DNA of 64,000 nt from Streptomyces noursei ATCC 11455 (lineage in GTDB: Bacteria > Actinomycetota > Actinomycetes > Streptomycetales > Streptomycetaceae). Location of the stretch: positions 7,378,001-7,442,000 of the forward strand of contig NZ_CP011533.1 of the NCBI RefSeq assembly GCF_001704275.1, given 5' to 3'. The translations under genes were made by a program, and so were the position numbers. Positions within the stretch are counted from its first letter, which is position 1, and the number at the start of each line of letters is the position of its first letter. This document shows, piece after piece, positions 32,832 to 40,772 of the stretch. The notes beneath the pieces are model-generated. The model saw only the letters and a program-made list of their open reading frames with translations, made no database searches and had not been told where the DNA came from.

Positions 32832-34042
32832 TGGACCGGCCGATCGACGACTACGGCGCGCGGTCACCGGACCCCGCGCGACTCGACCCGGCGGTGCTCG
32901 GCGCCCTGCTGGCCCGGCACGGCTGGCGGCGCCGGGGCGGCCCGGCCGGCGACTACGCCCGCTGGATCCCGCCGGACGGGTCGGGCGGCACCAGCCTGCT
33001 GGTGCCCCACGACCGTCTCTTTCCGGACAGCGCCGAGCTGCTGGCCGAGGCGTTGGCGGCGCTGGAGCGGAGCGCCGCGCCCTCGGCCCGGGAGGTGCTG
33101 GTCGGACTGGCGGTGCCCAGCGACGAGGTCCGCTGGGAGCGCGAGGTGCCCGACGGCGGACCCGGCACCGCGCACTGGGTGGCGCAGGAGCAGCTGCGCG
33201 GCGCGGCCCGGGCCCTGCTGACCGCCGGCGCGCTGGGCAGCTACTCCCGGGCCGGCTTCTACGGCGCCCGGCACAAGCGGCGGGCCGAGGGGTTCCTGGG
33301 CCAGGTGCTGGTCGGCCCGGCGCCGGCGGGGCGGCACCTGGCCGCGTTCGTCCCCGTACCGGCCGGGCGGGACGTGGTCGCCGGGCTTCAGCGGGCGCTG
33401 CACGCGGCCCGGGACGCCACCGACTACCAGCGGGCCACCGGCGGCATGGAGGCGTTCGACGCGGCGGTCGGGCTGGGCGTCTGCCACGAGCTGGCGCAGG
33501 CGCTGATCGCGTTGGTGCGGGGCGCGGAGGGGGTGCGGATCAGCATCGCCTGGTCGCCCGCGGCCGGCACCCCGGCCGGCTCCGCGGCCCGCCCCGAACC
33601 CGTCGAGTTCTCCCCCGGCGACCTGCCCGCGCTCCAGCAGGCGGCCCGGCGCTACGTCCGCACCGAGCCGTCGCTGCCGGTGCGGGTGACCGGCACCGTC
33701 GTGCGGCTGCGCCGGGAACGGCCGGACGGCCCGGGGTCGGTGCGGCTGCGGGTGATCACCGGGGCGGACGTGGGGCAGGTGCGGGCCGCGCTGGAGGAGG
33801 AGGACTACCGGATCGCCGGGCACGCGCATCTGGCCGGGCTGCCGATCCGGGTCAGCGGCCGGCTGGAGAGCCGGGGCGGCTTCCGGCGGATCACCGGCGG
33901 CCGGGACGTCACCCCCGTACAGGTCGATCCGGCCGACCGCGACCGGCTGTTGAAGGCACTCTGGGAGAATCCTGCGGAGCCCGGGGACGGGGGATTCGAC
34001 GACGCCGACGCGGCGTGCGGCGGGCCGCCGGCGGACGCCTGA
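32831..34042 (+). CDS. Conserved hypothetical protein coupled to the DUF4365 gene
   Basis: A 403-aa protein with no recognised catalytic motif. It is rich in Arg and Ala. Recognisable landmarks are LVGLAVPSDEVRWERE and GAARALLTAGALGSYSRAGFYGARHKRRAEGFLG. The C-terminal part has a beta-rich feel, PVRVTGTVVRLRRERPDGPGSVRLRVI, as in an OB-like domain. There is no signal peptide or TM helix. Start ATG 32831 shares its A with the stop of the DUF4365 gene. Coupling suggests joint function, perhaps a nuclease plus a partner. I do not assign one. Confidence 0.65.
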   Translation: MDRPIDDYGARSPDPARLDPAVLGALLARHGWRRRGGPAGDYARWIPPDGSGGTSLLVPHDRLFPDSAELLAEALAALERSAAPSAREVLVGLAVPSDEVRWEREVPDGGPGTAHWVAQEQLRGAARALLTAGALGSYSRAGFYGARHKRRAEGFLGQVLVGPAPAGRHLAAFVPVPAGRDVVAGLQRALHAARDATDYQRATGGMEAFDAAVGLGVCHELAQALIALVRGAEGVRISIAWSPAAGTPAGSAARPEPVEFSPGDLPALQQAARRYVRTEPSLPVRVTGTVVRLRRERPDGPGSVRLRVITGADVGQVRAALEEEDYRIAGHAHLAGLPIRVSGRLESRGGFRRITGGRDVTPVQVDPADRDRLLKALWENPAEPGDGGFDDADAACGGPPADA

Positions 34043-34086
34043 GCGGGCGGGGGCAATCCGTTTCGCGGTGCGGTCCTGCGGCTCGG

Positions 34087-34092
34087 TACGAT
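34087..34092 (+). promoter_or_regulatory. -10 box upstream of thrS
   Basis: TACGAT, 52 nt before the GTG start of thrS. No T-box leader is visible in the 102-bp gap. Confidence 0.45.
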
Positions 34093-34144
34093 TCGGGAGC
34101 GCAGCAAACGCTGACGCGAGAGAGACATGAGTCAGGAGAGACCG

Positions 34145-36127
34145 GTGTCAGACGTCCGTGTGACCGTCCAACGCGATTCCGAGCGGGAAGAACGCGTGGT
34201 GACCACGGGCACTACGGCCGCCGACCTCTTCCAGGGCGAGCGCAGCGTCGTGGCCGCACGGGTGGCCGGCGAGCTGAAGGACCTCACCCACGAGCTGGCC
34301 GACGGCGACGAGGTCGAGCCCGTGGAGATCACCTCCGAGGACGGCCTGAACATCCTGCGGCACTCCGCCGCGCACGTGATGGCCCAGGCCGTGCAGGAGC
34401 TCTTCCCGGAGGCCAAGCTCGGCATCGGTCCGCCGATCAAGGACGGCTTCTACTACGACTTCGACGTCGAGAAGCCCTTCCACCCGGACGATCTCAAGCG
34501 CATCGAGAAGAAGATGCAGGAGATCCAGAAGCGCGGGCAGAAGTTCGCCCGCCGTGTGGTGTCCGACGACGAGGCCCGCGCCGAGCTGGTGGACGAGCCG
34601 TACAAGCTGGAGCTGATCGGCCTGAAGGGCTCCGCGGCGGACGCCGCCGAGGGCGCCTCCGCCGAGGTCGGCGCCGGCGAGCTCAGCATCTACGACAACC
34701 TCGACGCCAAGACCGGCGAGCTGTGCTGGAAGGACCTGTGCCGCGGCCCGCACCTGCCCAGCACCCGGCACATCCCGGTCTTCAAGCTGATGCGGTCCGC
34801 CGCCGCCTACTGGCGCGGCAGCGAGAAGAACCCGCAGCTCCAGCGCATCTACGGCACCGCCTGGCCGACCAAGGACGAGCTCAAGGCGTACCTGGACTTC
34901 CTCGCCGAGGCCGAGAAGCGCGACCACCGCAAGCTCGGTGCCGAGCTGGACCTCTTCTCCATCCCGGAGGAGCTGGGCTCCGGCCTCGCCGTCTTCCACC
35001 CCAAGGGCGGCGTCGTGCGCCGGGTGATGGAGGACTACTCCCGCAAGCGGCACGAGCTGTCGGACTACGAGTTCGTCAACACCCCGCACATCACCAAGGA
35101 AAGTCTCTTCGAGACCTCCGGGCACCTGCCGAACTACGGCGAGGCGATGTTCCCGCCGCTGGAGTTCGACGGGCAGAACTACCGCCTCAAGGCGATGAAC
35201 TGCCCCATGCACAACCTGATCTTCAAGGCGCGCGGCCGGTCGTACCGCGAACTCCCGCTGCGGCTCTTCGAGTTCGGCACGGTCTACCGCTACGAGAAGT
35301 CGGGCGTCGTGCACGGCCTGACCCGCGCCCGCGGCTTCACCCAGGACGACTCGCACATCTACTGCACCAAGGAGCAGATGGCGGACGAGCTGGACAACCT
35401 GCTCACGTTCGTCCTGGACCTGCTGCGCGACTACGGCCTGGCCGACTTCGAGCTGGAGCTGTCCACCCGCGACCCCGAGTCCGACAAGTTCATCGGCGAG
35501 GACGCGGAGTGGGAGGAGGCCACCGAGGCGCTGCGCCAGGCGGCCGAGAAGCAGGGGCTGCCGCTGGTGCCCGACCCGGGTGGCGCCGCGTTCTACGGGC
35601 CGAAGATCTCGGTCCAGGCGAAGGACGCCATCGGCCGGTCCTGGCAGATGTCGACCATCCAGGTCGACTTCCAGCAGCCCGCCCGCTTCGGCCTGGAGTA
35701 CACCGCGGCGGACGGCTCCAAGCAGCAGCCCGTCATGATCCACCGGGCGCTGTTCGGCTCCATCGAGCGGTTCTTCGCGGTGCTGCTGGAGCACTACGCG
35801 GGTGCCTTCCCGGCGTGGCTGGCCCCGGTGCAGGCGACCTGCATCCCGATCGGCGACGCCCACGTCCCGTACCTGGAGGAGTTCGCCGCGGAGGCGAAGG
35901 CCAAGGGGCTGCGGGTCGAGGTGGACTCCTCCTCGGACCGGATGCAGAAGAAGATCCGGAACGCGCAGAAGGCCAAGGTGCCGTTCATGATCCTCGCCGG
36001 TGACGAGGACATGGCCGCCGGGGCGGTGTCGTTCCGCTACCGCGACGGTTCGCAGGAGAACGGCATCCCGCGCGACGAGGCGATCGCCAAGCTGCTGGAC
36101 GTGGTGGAGCGCCGCGTCCAGGTCTGA
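34145..36127 (+). CDS. thrS: Threonyl-tRNA synthetase
   Basis: Charges tRNA-Thr, 660 aa. Domains in order: TGS (about 1-65), N2 editing domain with [11 protein letters not shown] and CRGPHLPST, class II catalytic core with [13 protein letters not shown] (zinc Cys), motif 2 [22 protein letters not shown], and motif 3 [15 protein letters not shown], then the anticodon-binding domain ([15 protein letters not shown]...). I start at GTG 34145 because AGGAGAG sits 6-12 nt upstream; the ATG at 34127 lies in front of that site and has none of its own. A perfect terminator follows the stop. Confidence 0.95.
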   Translation: MSDVRVTVQRDSEREERVVTTGTTAADLFQGERSVVAARVAGELKDLTHELADGDEVEPVEITSEDGLNILRHSAAHVMAQAVQELFPEAKLGIGPPIKDGFYYDFDVEKPFHPDDLKRIEKKMQEIQKRGQKFARRVVSDDEARAELVDEPYKLELIGLKGSAADAAEGASAEVGAGELSIYDNLDAKTGELCWKDLCRGPHLPSTRHIPVFKLMRSAAAYWRGSEKNPQLQRIYGTAWPTKDELKAYLDFLAEAEKRDHRKLGAELDLFSIPEELGSGLAVFHPKGGVVRRVMEDYSRKRHELSDYEFVNTPHITKESLFETSGHLPNYGEAMFPPLEFDGQNYRLKAMNCPMHNLIFKARGRSYRELPLRLFEFGTVYRYEKSGVVHGLTRARGFTQDDSHIYCTKEQMADELDNLLTFVLDLLRDYGLADFELELSTRDPESDKFIGEDAEWEEATEALRQAAEKQGLPLVPDPGGAAFYGPKISVQAKDAIGRSWQMSTIQVDFQQPARFGLEYTAADGSKQQPVMIHRALFGSIERFFAVLLEHYAGAFPAWLAPVQATCIPIGDAHVPYLEEFAAEAKAKGLRVEVDSSSDRMQKKIRNAQKAKVPFMILAGDEDMAAGAVSFRYRDGSQENGIPRDEAIAKLLDVVERRVQV

Positions 36128-36141
36128 CGGAGTCGAGGTGA

Positions 36142-36172
36142 CGAGGGGCGGTCCCACCGGGACCGCCCCTCG
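36142..36172 (+). terminator. Terminator of thrS
   Basis: Perfect 14-bp stem (36142-36155 with 36159-36172), loop ACC, 14 nt after the stop. Confidence 0.85.
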
Positions 36173-36198
36173 CCGCTTCCCTCGCCGGCCGGGGAGAA

Positions 36199-36204
36199 TA
36201 TGCT
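36199..36204 (+). promoter_or_regulatory. -10 box of leaderless HIT gene
   Basis: TATGCT ends 7 nt before ATG 36212, so the message should begin on the start codon. The in-frame ATG at 36200 lies inside this box and cannot be used. Confidence 0.65.
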
Positions 36205-36211
36205 TCGCAAC

Positions 36212-36757
36212 ATGACGAGTGAGCCGGAACAGCAGATCGGAGTCGGGACGCAGGACGCCTTCCAGCGCCTGTGGACGCCCCACCGGATGGCCTACATCCA
36301 GGGGGAGAACAAGCCGAGCGGCCCGGGGGCCGAGGACGGCTGTCCGTTCTGCACCATTCCCTCGAAGTCGGACGAGGACGGCCTCGTGGTCGCCCGCGGT
36401 ACGTACGTGTACGCGGTGCTGAACCTCTACCCGTACAACGGCGGCCACCTCATGGTCGTCCCGTTCCGCCACGTCGCCGACTACACCGACCTCGACGAGC
36501 CGGAGACGGCGGAGCTGGCGGACTTCACCAAGCGGGCGATGACGGCGCTGCGCGGCGCGTCCGGGGCGCACGGCTTCAACATCGGGATGAACCAGGGAGC
36601 GGTCGCCGGCGCCGGCATCGCCGCCCACCTCCACCAGCACGTCGTCCCCCGCTGGGGCGGCGACACCAACTTCATGCCGGTGGTAGGGCACACCAAGGTG
36701 CTGCCCCAACTCCTCGCCGACACCCGGGCGATGCTGGCCGCGGCCTGGCCGGCGTAG
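36212..36757 (+). CDS. HIT family hydrolase/phosphorylase (Ap4A-type)
   Basis: A 181-aa histidine-triad protein that acts on nucleotidyl phosphate bonds (Ap4A phosphorylase or ADP-sulfurylase-like). The triad reads AAHLHQHVVPRW (HxHxH, middle region about 145-155), with zinc-type CPFC near residue 43 and NLYPYNGGHLMVVPFRH. ATG 36212 is taken because the -10 box TATGCT ends 7 nt earlier; the start at 36200 would lie within the promoter. It precedes the lipoprotein genes and, a few kilobases on, the phosphatidylinositol mannoside genes, but no link to either is implied. Confidence 0.88.
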   Translation: MTSEPEQQIGVGTQDAFQRLWTPHRMAYIQGENKPSGPGAEDGCPFCTIPSKSDEDGLVVARGTYVYAVLNLYPYNGGHLMVVPFRHVADYTDLDEPETAELADFTKRAMTALRGASGAHGFNIGMNQGAVAGAGIAAHLHQHVVPRWGGDTNFMPVVGHTKVLPQLLADTRAMLAAAWPA

Positions 36758-36846
36758 CCGGGGTGCGCGCCGGGTGAACGGGGCGACACGCGCACGGATG
36801 AATCGTATGAATCGCCCCGATTGGGAATTCTTGCCCCTCTAATGGG

Positions 36847-37653
36847 GTGGTGACCTCCCTGGATCGTCGCTCCGTGCTGCGCGTGGCCGCCTCGGCCGCG
36901 GCGGCCGGTGCGCTTGCGTCGGGCTGTGACCCCAAGCGATCGGCGGACTCCGCCCCCTCCGTACAGGCCGCCGGCGGACCGAGCCCCCGAGCGACGGGCC
37001 GGTCCGCCCCCGCCCGGCACCCCGCCGCCCGGCCCCCGACCCGCGCGCCCGGCCTGCCCGCGGAGATCGAACACGGGCCGCGGGACGGCCACGCGGTGGC
37101 CCTCACCTTCCACGGCCGGGGCGACCCCAAGCTGGCCGAGGCGCTGCTCGGCGAGGCCGAGCGGGCCGGCGCCAAGATCACCGTGCTCGCGGTCGGCGAC
37201 TGGCTCGACGCGCAGCCCGCGATGGCCCGCCGCATCCTGGACGGCGGCCACGAGCTGGGCAACCACACCATGCACCACCGCAACATCTGCGCGCTGCCCG
37301 CCGACGCCGCGTACGCCGAGATCAGCCAGTGCGCCGACCGGCTGCGGAAGCTCACCGGCAGTATCGGCAGCTGGTTCCGCCCCTCGCAGACCCAGCGGGC
37401 CACCGGGCAGGTGATCCGGCTGGCGCGTCGGGCGGGCTACCCGCACGTCCTGTCGTACGACGTGGACTCCCTCGATGCGAACGACCCCGGCGCCCCGGCC
37501 GTCCAGCGCACGGTCCTGGACGGCATCCGCCCGGGCTCGGTCGTCAGTCTCCACCTCGGGCACGCCGGCACGGTGGCCGCGCTGCCCCCGATCCTCGACG
37601 GCCTCCGCCGGCGCGGTCTGCGCGCGGTGACGACAACGGAGCTTGTGACCTGA
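36847..37653 (+). CDS. Tat lipoprotein with a degenerate NodB (polysaccharide deacetylase) domain
   Basis: A 268-aa exported lipoprotein. LDRRSVLRVAASAAAAG is a twin-arginine signal ending in lipobox LASGC with Cys27. A Pro-rich linker follows, and the NodB domain starts near residue 83. Motif 2 (HTMHH, His140 and His144) and the R-P region (WFRPSQTQ) are kept, but motif 1, normally TFDDG, is TFHGRGDP (87-94), so the catalytic Asp pair is lost or shifted to Asp93. The protein is probably a carbohydrate-binding or altered deacetylase. GTG 36847 and GTG 36850 are both possible starts. Its TGA overlaps the next ATG (TGATG). Confidence 0.82.
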   Translation: MVTSLDRRSVLRVAASAAAAGALASGCDPKRSADSAPSVQAAGGPSPRATGRSAPARHPAARPPTRAPGLPAEIEHGPRDGHAVALTFHGRGDPKLAEALLGEAERAGAKITVLAVGDWLDAQPAMARRILDGGHELGNHTMHHRNICALPADAAYAEISQCADRLRKLTGSIGSWFRPSQTQRATGQVIRLARRAGYPHVLSYDVDSLDANDPGAPAVQRTVLDGIRPGSVVSLHLGHAGTVAALPPILDGLRRRGLRAVTTTELVT

Positions 37654-38861
37654 TGGCTGACCGGAACCGTACCCACTCCCGTCCTACCGGCTCCCGCCCC
37701 GACCGCTCCACCCGCCGGGCCGCACTGCTGGTCGTGGCCTGCGCCCTGGTGGCGGCGGGCTGTGCCGGCGGCGGGGAGCAGTCCGCCCCCACGCGGCCCG
37801 TCGGGCCCTCGCCCCACAAGGCCGTCGCCCAGGGCCTGCCCGGGATGCCGCCGCCGCTGGACGAGCACGACCTGTACGCCGCGGACCGGCCGAACCGGCT
37901 GGCGCCGCAGGTCAAGCACTACCCGTCGCGGGTGTACGTGCCCAACACCGGCTCCGACACGGTCAGCGTCATCGACCCCAAGACGTACAAGGTCATCGAG
38001 ACGATCCCGGTGGGCGTGCAGCCGCAGCACGTGGTGCCGTCCTGGGACATGAAGACCCTGTGGGTCAACAACAACCGGGGCCACGACCTGACCCCGATCG
38101 ACCCGGCCACCGGCAAGGCCGGCAAGCCGGTCAAGGTCCACGACCCGTACAACCTCTACTTCACGCCGGACGGGAAGTACGCGGTGGTGATGGCGTCGAT
38201 GGACAAGCAGCTGGTGTTCCGGGACCCGCACACGATGGAGGTCCGCAAGACCGTCCCGGTCAGCTGCGCGGGCGTCAACCACGCCGATTTCTCGCCGGAC
38301 GGGAAGTACTTCATCGTCTCCTGCGAGTTCTCCGGCGAACTGCTCAAGGTCGACACCGCGAAGATGGCGGTGATCGGCCAGCAGAAGCTGCCGTTCGAGG
38401 GCGCCATGCCCCAGGACGTGAAGATCTCCCCGGACGGGAAGACCTGGTACGTCGCCGACATGATGGCCGACGGCGTGTGGATCCTGAACGGCGACACCTT
38501 CGGCCGGCCCAAGCTGCTGCCCACCGGCAAGGGCACGCACGGGCTCTACGTCAGCCGCGACTCCCGCACCATGTACATCTCCAACCGCGGCGAGGGGAGC
38601 ATCTCGCTGCTGAACTTCAAGACCGGCGAACTCGCCGACAAGTGGCACATCCGCGGCGGCGGCAGCCCCGACATGGGCGGGGTCTCCTCGGACGGCAACG
38701 TGCTGTGGCTGTCCGGGCGGTACAACTCCGAGGTGTACGCGCTCGACACCCACACCGGGAAGACCCTGGCGAAGATCCCGGTGGGGCTGGGCCCGCACGG
38801 ACTGGCGGTGTACCCGCAGCCGGGGCGGTACTCGCTGGGGCACACCGGGATCTTCCGCTAG
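37653..38861 (+). CDS. Lipoprotein with YVTN/NHL-type beta-propeller
   Basis: A 402-aa exported lipoprotein. It has an Arg-rich N-terminus, a hydrophobic stretch and lipobox VAAGC near residue 37. From about residue 90 a repeated propeller blade pattern (S-x-V-x-V-I-D-x-x-T) runs to the end: SRVYVPNTGSDTVSVIDPKT, FTPDGKYAVVMASMDKQL, FSPDGKYFIVSCEFSG, ISPDGKTWYVADMMADG and VYALDTHTGKTLAKIPVG. About seven blades are seen. It overlaps the NodB-like gene by one base, so the two surface lipoproteins are made together. The ligand is unknown. Confidence 0.85.
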   Translation: MADRNRTHSRPTGSRPDRSTRRAALLVVACALVAAGCAGGGEQSAPTRPVGPSPHKAVAQGLPGMPPPLDEHDLYAADRPNRLAPQVKHYPSRVYVPNTGSDTVSVIDPKTYKVIETIPVGVQPQHVVPSWDMKTLWVNNNRGHDLTPIDPATGKAGKPVKVHDPYNLYFTPDGKYAVVMASMDKQLVFRDPHTMEVRKTVPVSCAGVNHADFSPDGKYFIVSCEFSGELLKVDTAKMAVIGQQKLPFEGAMPQDVKISPDGKTWYVADMMADGVWILNGDTFGRPKLLPTGKGTHGLYVSRDSRTMYISNRGEGSISLLNFKTGELADKWHIRGGGSPDMGGVSSDGNVLWLSGRYNSEVYALDTHTGKTLAKIPVGLGPHGLAVYPQPGRYSLGHTGIFR

Positions 38862-38867
38862 CCGAAA

Positions 38868-38908
38868 GACGGGCGCGCGCACGGCGGGAGGCCGTGCGCG
38901 CGCCCGTC
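38868..38908. terminator. Bidirectional terminator
   Basis: Perfect 18-bp stem (38868-38885 with 38891-38908), loop GGGAG, between the convergent propeller and membrane-protein genes. Confidence 0.85.
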
Positions 38909-38929
38909 CGTGCGGTGCGCGGGGTGGTG

Positions 38930-40588
38930 CTACGCGTGGTACTCGTCGGCCTTCTTCGGCTCGGCGCTCTGCACCATGCCGCTGAGCACCAGGGAGCGGT
39001 TGTCGAAGCGCTCGGTGTTGACGCCGTGCTCCTGCAGGACGCTCATCGCGGCGGCGTGCACCGCCCGCAGCACCGGGGTCGCGGCGCGCAGCGCGTCATC
39101 GGCCATGAAGCGGTGGCGCCAGGGCTTGTCGGCCCAGACGTGGCGCAGGCCGAACGGCTCGGGGAGGGCGAGCTTGCCGCCGAGGAAGTCCAGCACCGGC
39201 GGGAACCACGTCAGCGGGGCGCGGGCGGCGAGCCGGACCACCTCCGACGGCTCGATCAGCGGCAGCGTCTGGGTCCTGGTCTCCCAGAACCGGACGACCT
39301 TGGCGATCTCCTTGGTCTTGGGCTCCGGCTTGCTCGTGAAGAGGGAGTTGACCGGACCGAGGGCGTGACCGCTGACCTCGATGCGCAGCGTCTCGTGCAG
39401 GACGGTGACGGTGATCATCAGCGTGAGCACCAACTGGCCGTCCCACAGGACGAATTGGACGCCGAGGTAGTGGCGGTCGCCGCTGCCGAACTGCTGCTCG
39501 TTGCAGATCCGCTCTATCTCGTGGCCGCGGACCTCGTACCCGTCGACGTGGGCGCCGTCGGGGCGGCCGACGGCCTTGGCCTTCTCGCCCACCGGGGAGA
39601 CGATCCAGTGGCGGACGGACGGCGGCTGCTGGAATCCGCCGGTGTGCAGCGGGCTGCGCTCCAGCAGGCGCAGCCGGTCGTGGATCGCGCGGATCACGTC
39701 CCAGCTGCGGAAGGGGTGGATGTCGGTGCCCTCCTGGGCCGGCCGGAGCTCCTCGGCCAGCTGCCAGCTGCCCCAGCGGGTGCCCATGCCGAGTATGCCC
39801 TTGGGGCCGGCGTAGAAGACGACGTTGCTGCGCTGCTCGGCGGAGACCTTGGCGAGGTTGTGCCGGAGGGTCTCGGCGGAGGTGTGGTTGGGGTCCTGCG
39901 GCACCGCCTCGGGGATCTTCGCGGCGACCCCGCCGCCCTCCAGTAGCCCCTTCCACGCCTCCCGCAGGGTCACCGCGGTCCGCTCGCAGATCTGCTTGGC
40001 CAGCCACCAGCCCACCACCGGGGCGATGAGCATGCCGCGGGCGTACAGCGGCCAGAAGCCGGTGAACGGCAGCTTGACCATGAAGAACAGGCCGGCCAGC
40101 GCGAGCAGGACCAGCAGCGCCCCGCCCGCCAGGGAGATGCCCTTGCCCTCGCCGTCCTTGGAGAACATCTTCCGGAGCTGGAAGGCGCCCAGCCAGAGCA
40201 GCACACCGGGCAGGAACAGCAGCCCGCACACCACCATCAGCACCGTCAGCCGGCTGTCGCGCTGCTTGCGGATGCGGGTGGCCGACAGGCAGTGCTCGAC
40301 GATCGTCTGCGGCTCCGTCCCGAAGGACTGGATCAGCGGCTTGCGGCCGCCGCCGAGCATCCGCACCTGGACGGCGCGGGAGAACGCCTCGCCGAGGTTG
40401 GGCTCGAACAGCGACAGCTTGGGTTTCTTGATCTCGGACTTCCCTGAATCGGAGTCCGCCTCGGAGATCTTGGAGAGCTTGCAGTCGCGGTAGGCGGCCG
40501 AGGCCAGGGCCTGGGTCGCCGCCGTCTGTCCGGCACCTCCCGAGATGGGGACCTGCGCCCCCGGACTGAAGTCAAAGCCGTCTGCCAC
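38930..40588 (-). CDS. Large membrane protein of unknown function
   Basis: A 552-aa protein. A polar N-terminus of about 115 residues (repeated Ser/Asp and Lys-rich, e.g. KISEADSDSGKSEIKKPKL) is followed by two or three TM segments at about 118-215 (LTVLMVVCGLLFLPGVLLWLG, ALLVLLALAGLFFMVKL, YARGMLIAPVVGWWLA). The rest is a soluble C-terminal domain with NVVFYAGPKGILGMGTRWG and VQFVLWDGQLVLTLMITVTVLH. No enzymatic motif is recognised. The GTG start at 40588 has no clear Shine-Dalgarno. It may be a signalling or surface-assembly factor. It is monocistronic, convergent with the propeller gene. Confidence 0.75.
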   Translation of the reverse strand: MADGFDFSPGAQVPISGGAGQTAATQALASAAYRDCKLSKISEADSDSGKSEIKKPKLSLFEPNLGEAFSRAVQVRMLGGGRKPLIQSFGTEPQTIVEHCLSATRIRKQRDSRLTVLMVVCGLLFLPGVLLWLGAFQLRKMFSKDGEGKGISLAGGALLVLLALAGLFFMVKLPFTGFWPLYARGMLIAPVVGWWLAKQICERTAVTLREAWKGLLEGGGVAAKIPEAVPQDPNHTSAETLRHNLAKVSAEQRSNVVFYAGPKGILGMGTRWGSWQLAEELRPAQEGTDIHPFRSWDVIRAIHDRLRLLERSPLHTGGFQQPPSVRHWIVSPVGEKAKAVGRPDGAHVDGYEVRGHEIERICNEQQFGSGDRHYLGVQFVLWDGQLVLTLMITVTVLHETLRIEVSGHALGPVNSLFTSKPEPKTKEIAKVVRFWETRTQTLPLIEPSEVVRLAARAPLTWFPPVLDFLGGKLALPEPFGLRHVWADKPWRHRFMADDALRAATPVLRAVHAAAMSVLQEHGVNTERFDNRSLVLSGMVQSAEPKKADEYHA

Positions 40589-40772
40589 TACCCGCCCCCA
40601 TCACGCGCGTATCCGCTGATGCGCTCTACCCGACTCCGCCGACGCGCACACCTGCCGGGCCGGCGTGCTCGCAGGTTGGCCCGGAACGCGCGGCGCGGCG
40701 GTGGAGTCCCAGCGTACAGCCGCCGGCCCGGCCCAAGTGGGTTGTCCGGGACAGCGGCTGACCGACCGTTAA

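Noticed and set aside
34043-34144. T-box leader upstream of thrS
   Set aside because: The 102-bp gap is too short and has no specifier stem or T-box sequence.
38060-39946. A 628-codon plus-strand frame
   Set aside because: It runs through the propeller gene in another frame and then antisense to the 552-aa membrane protein; no motif.
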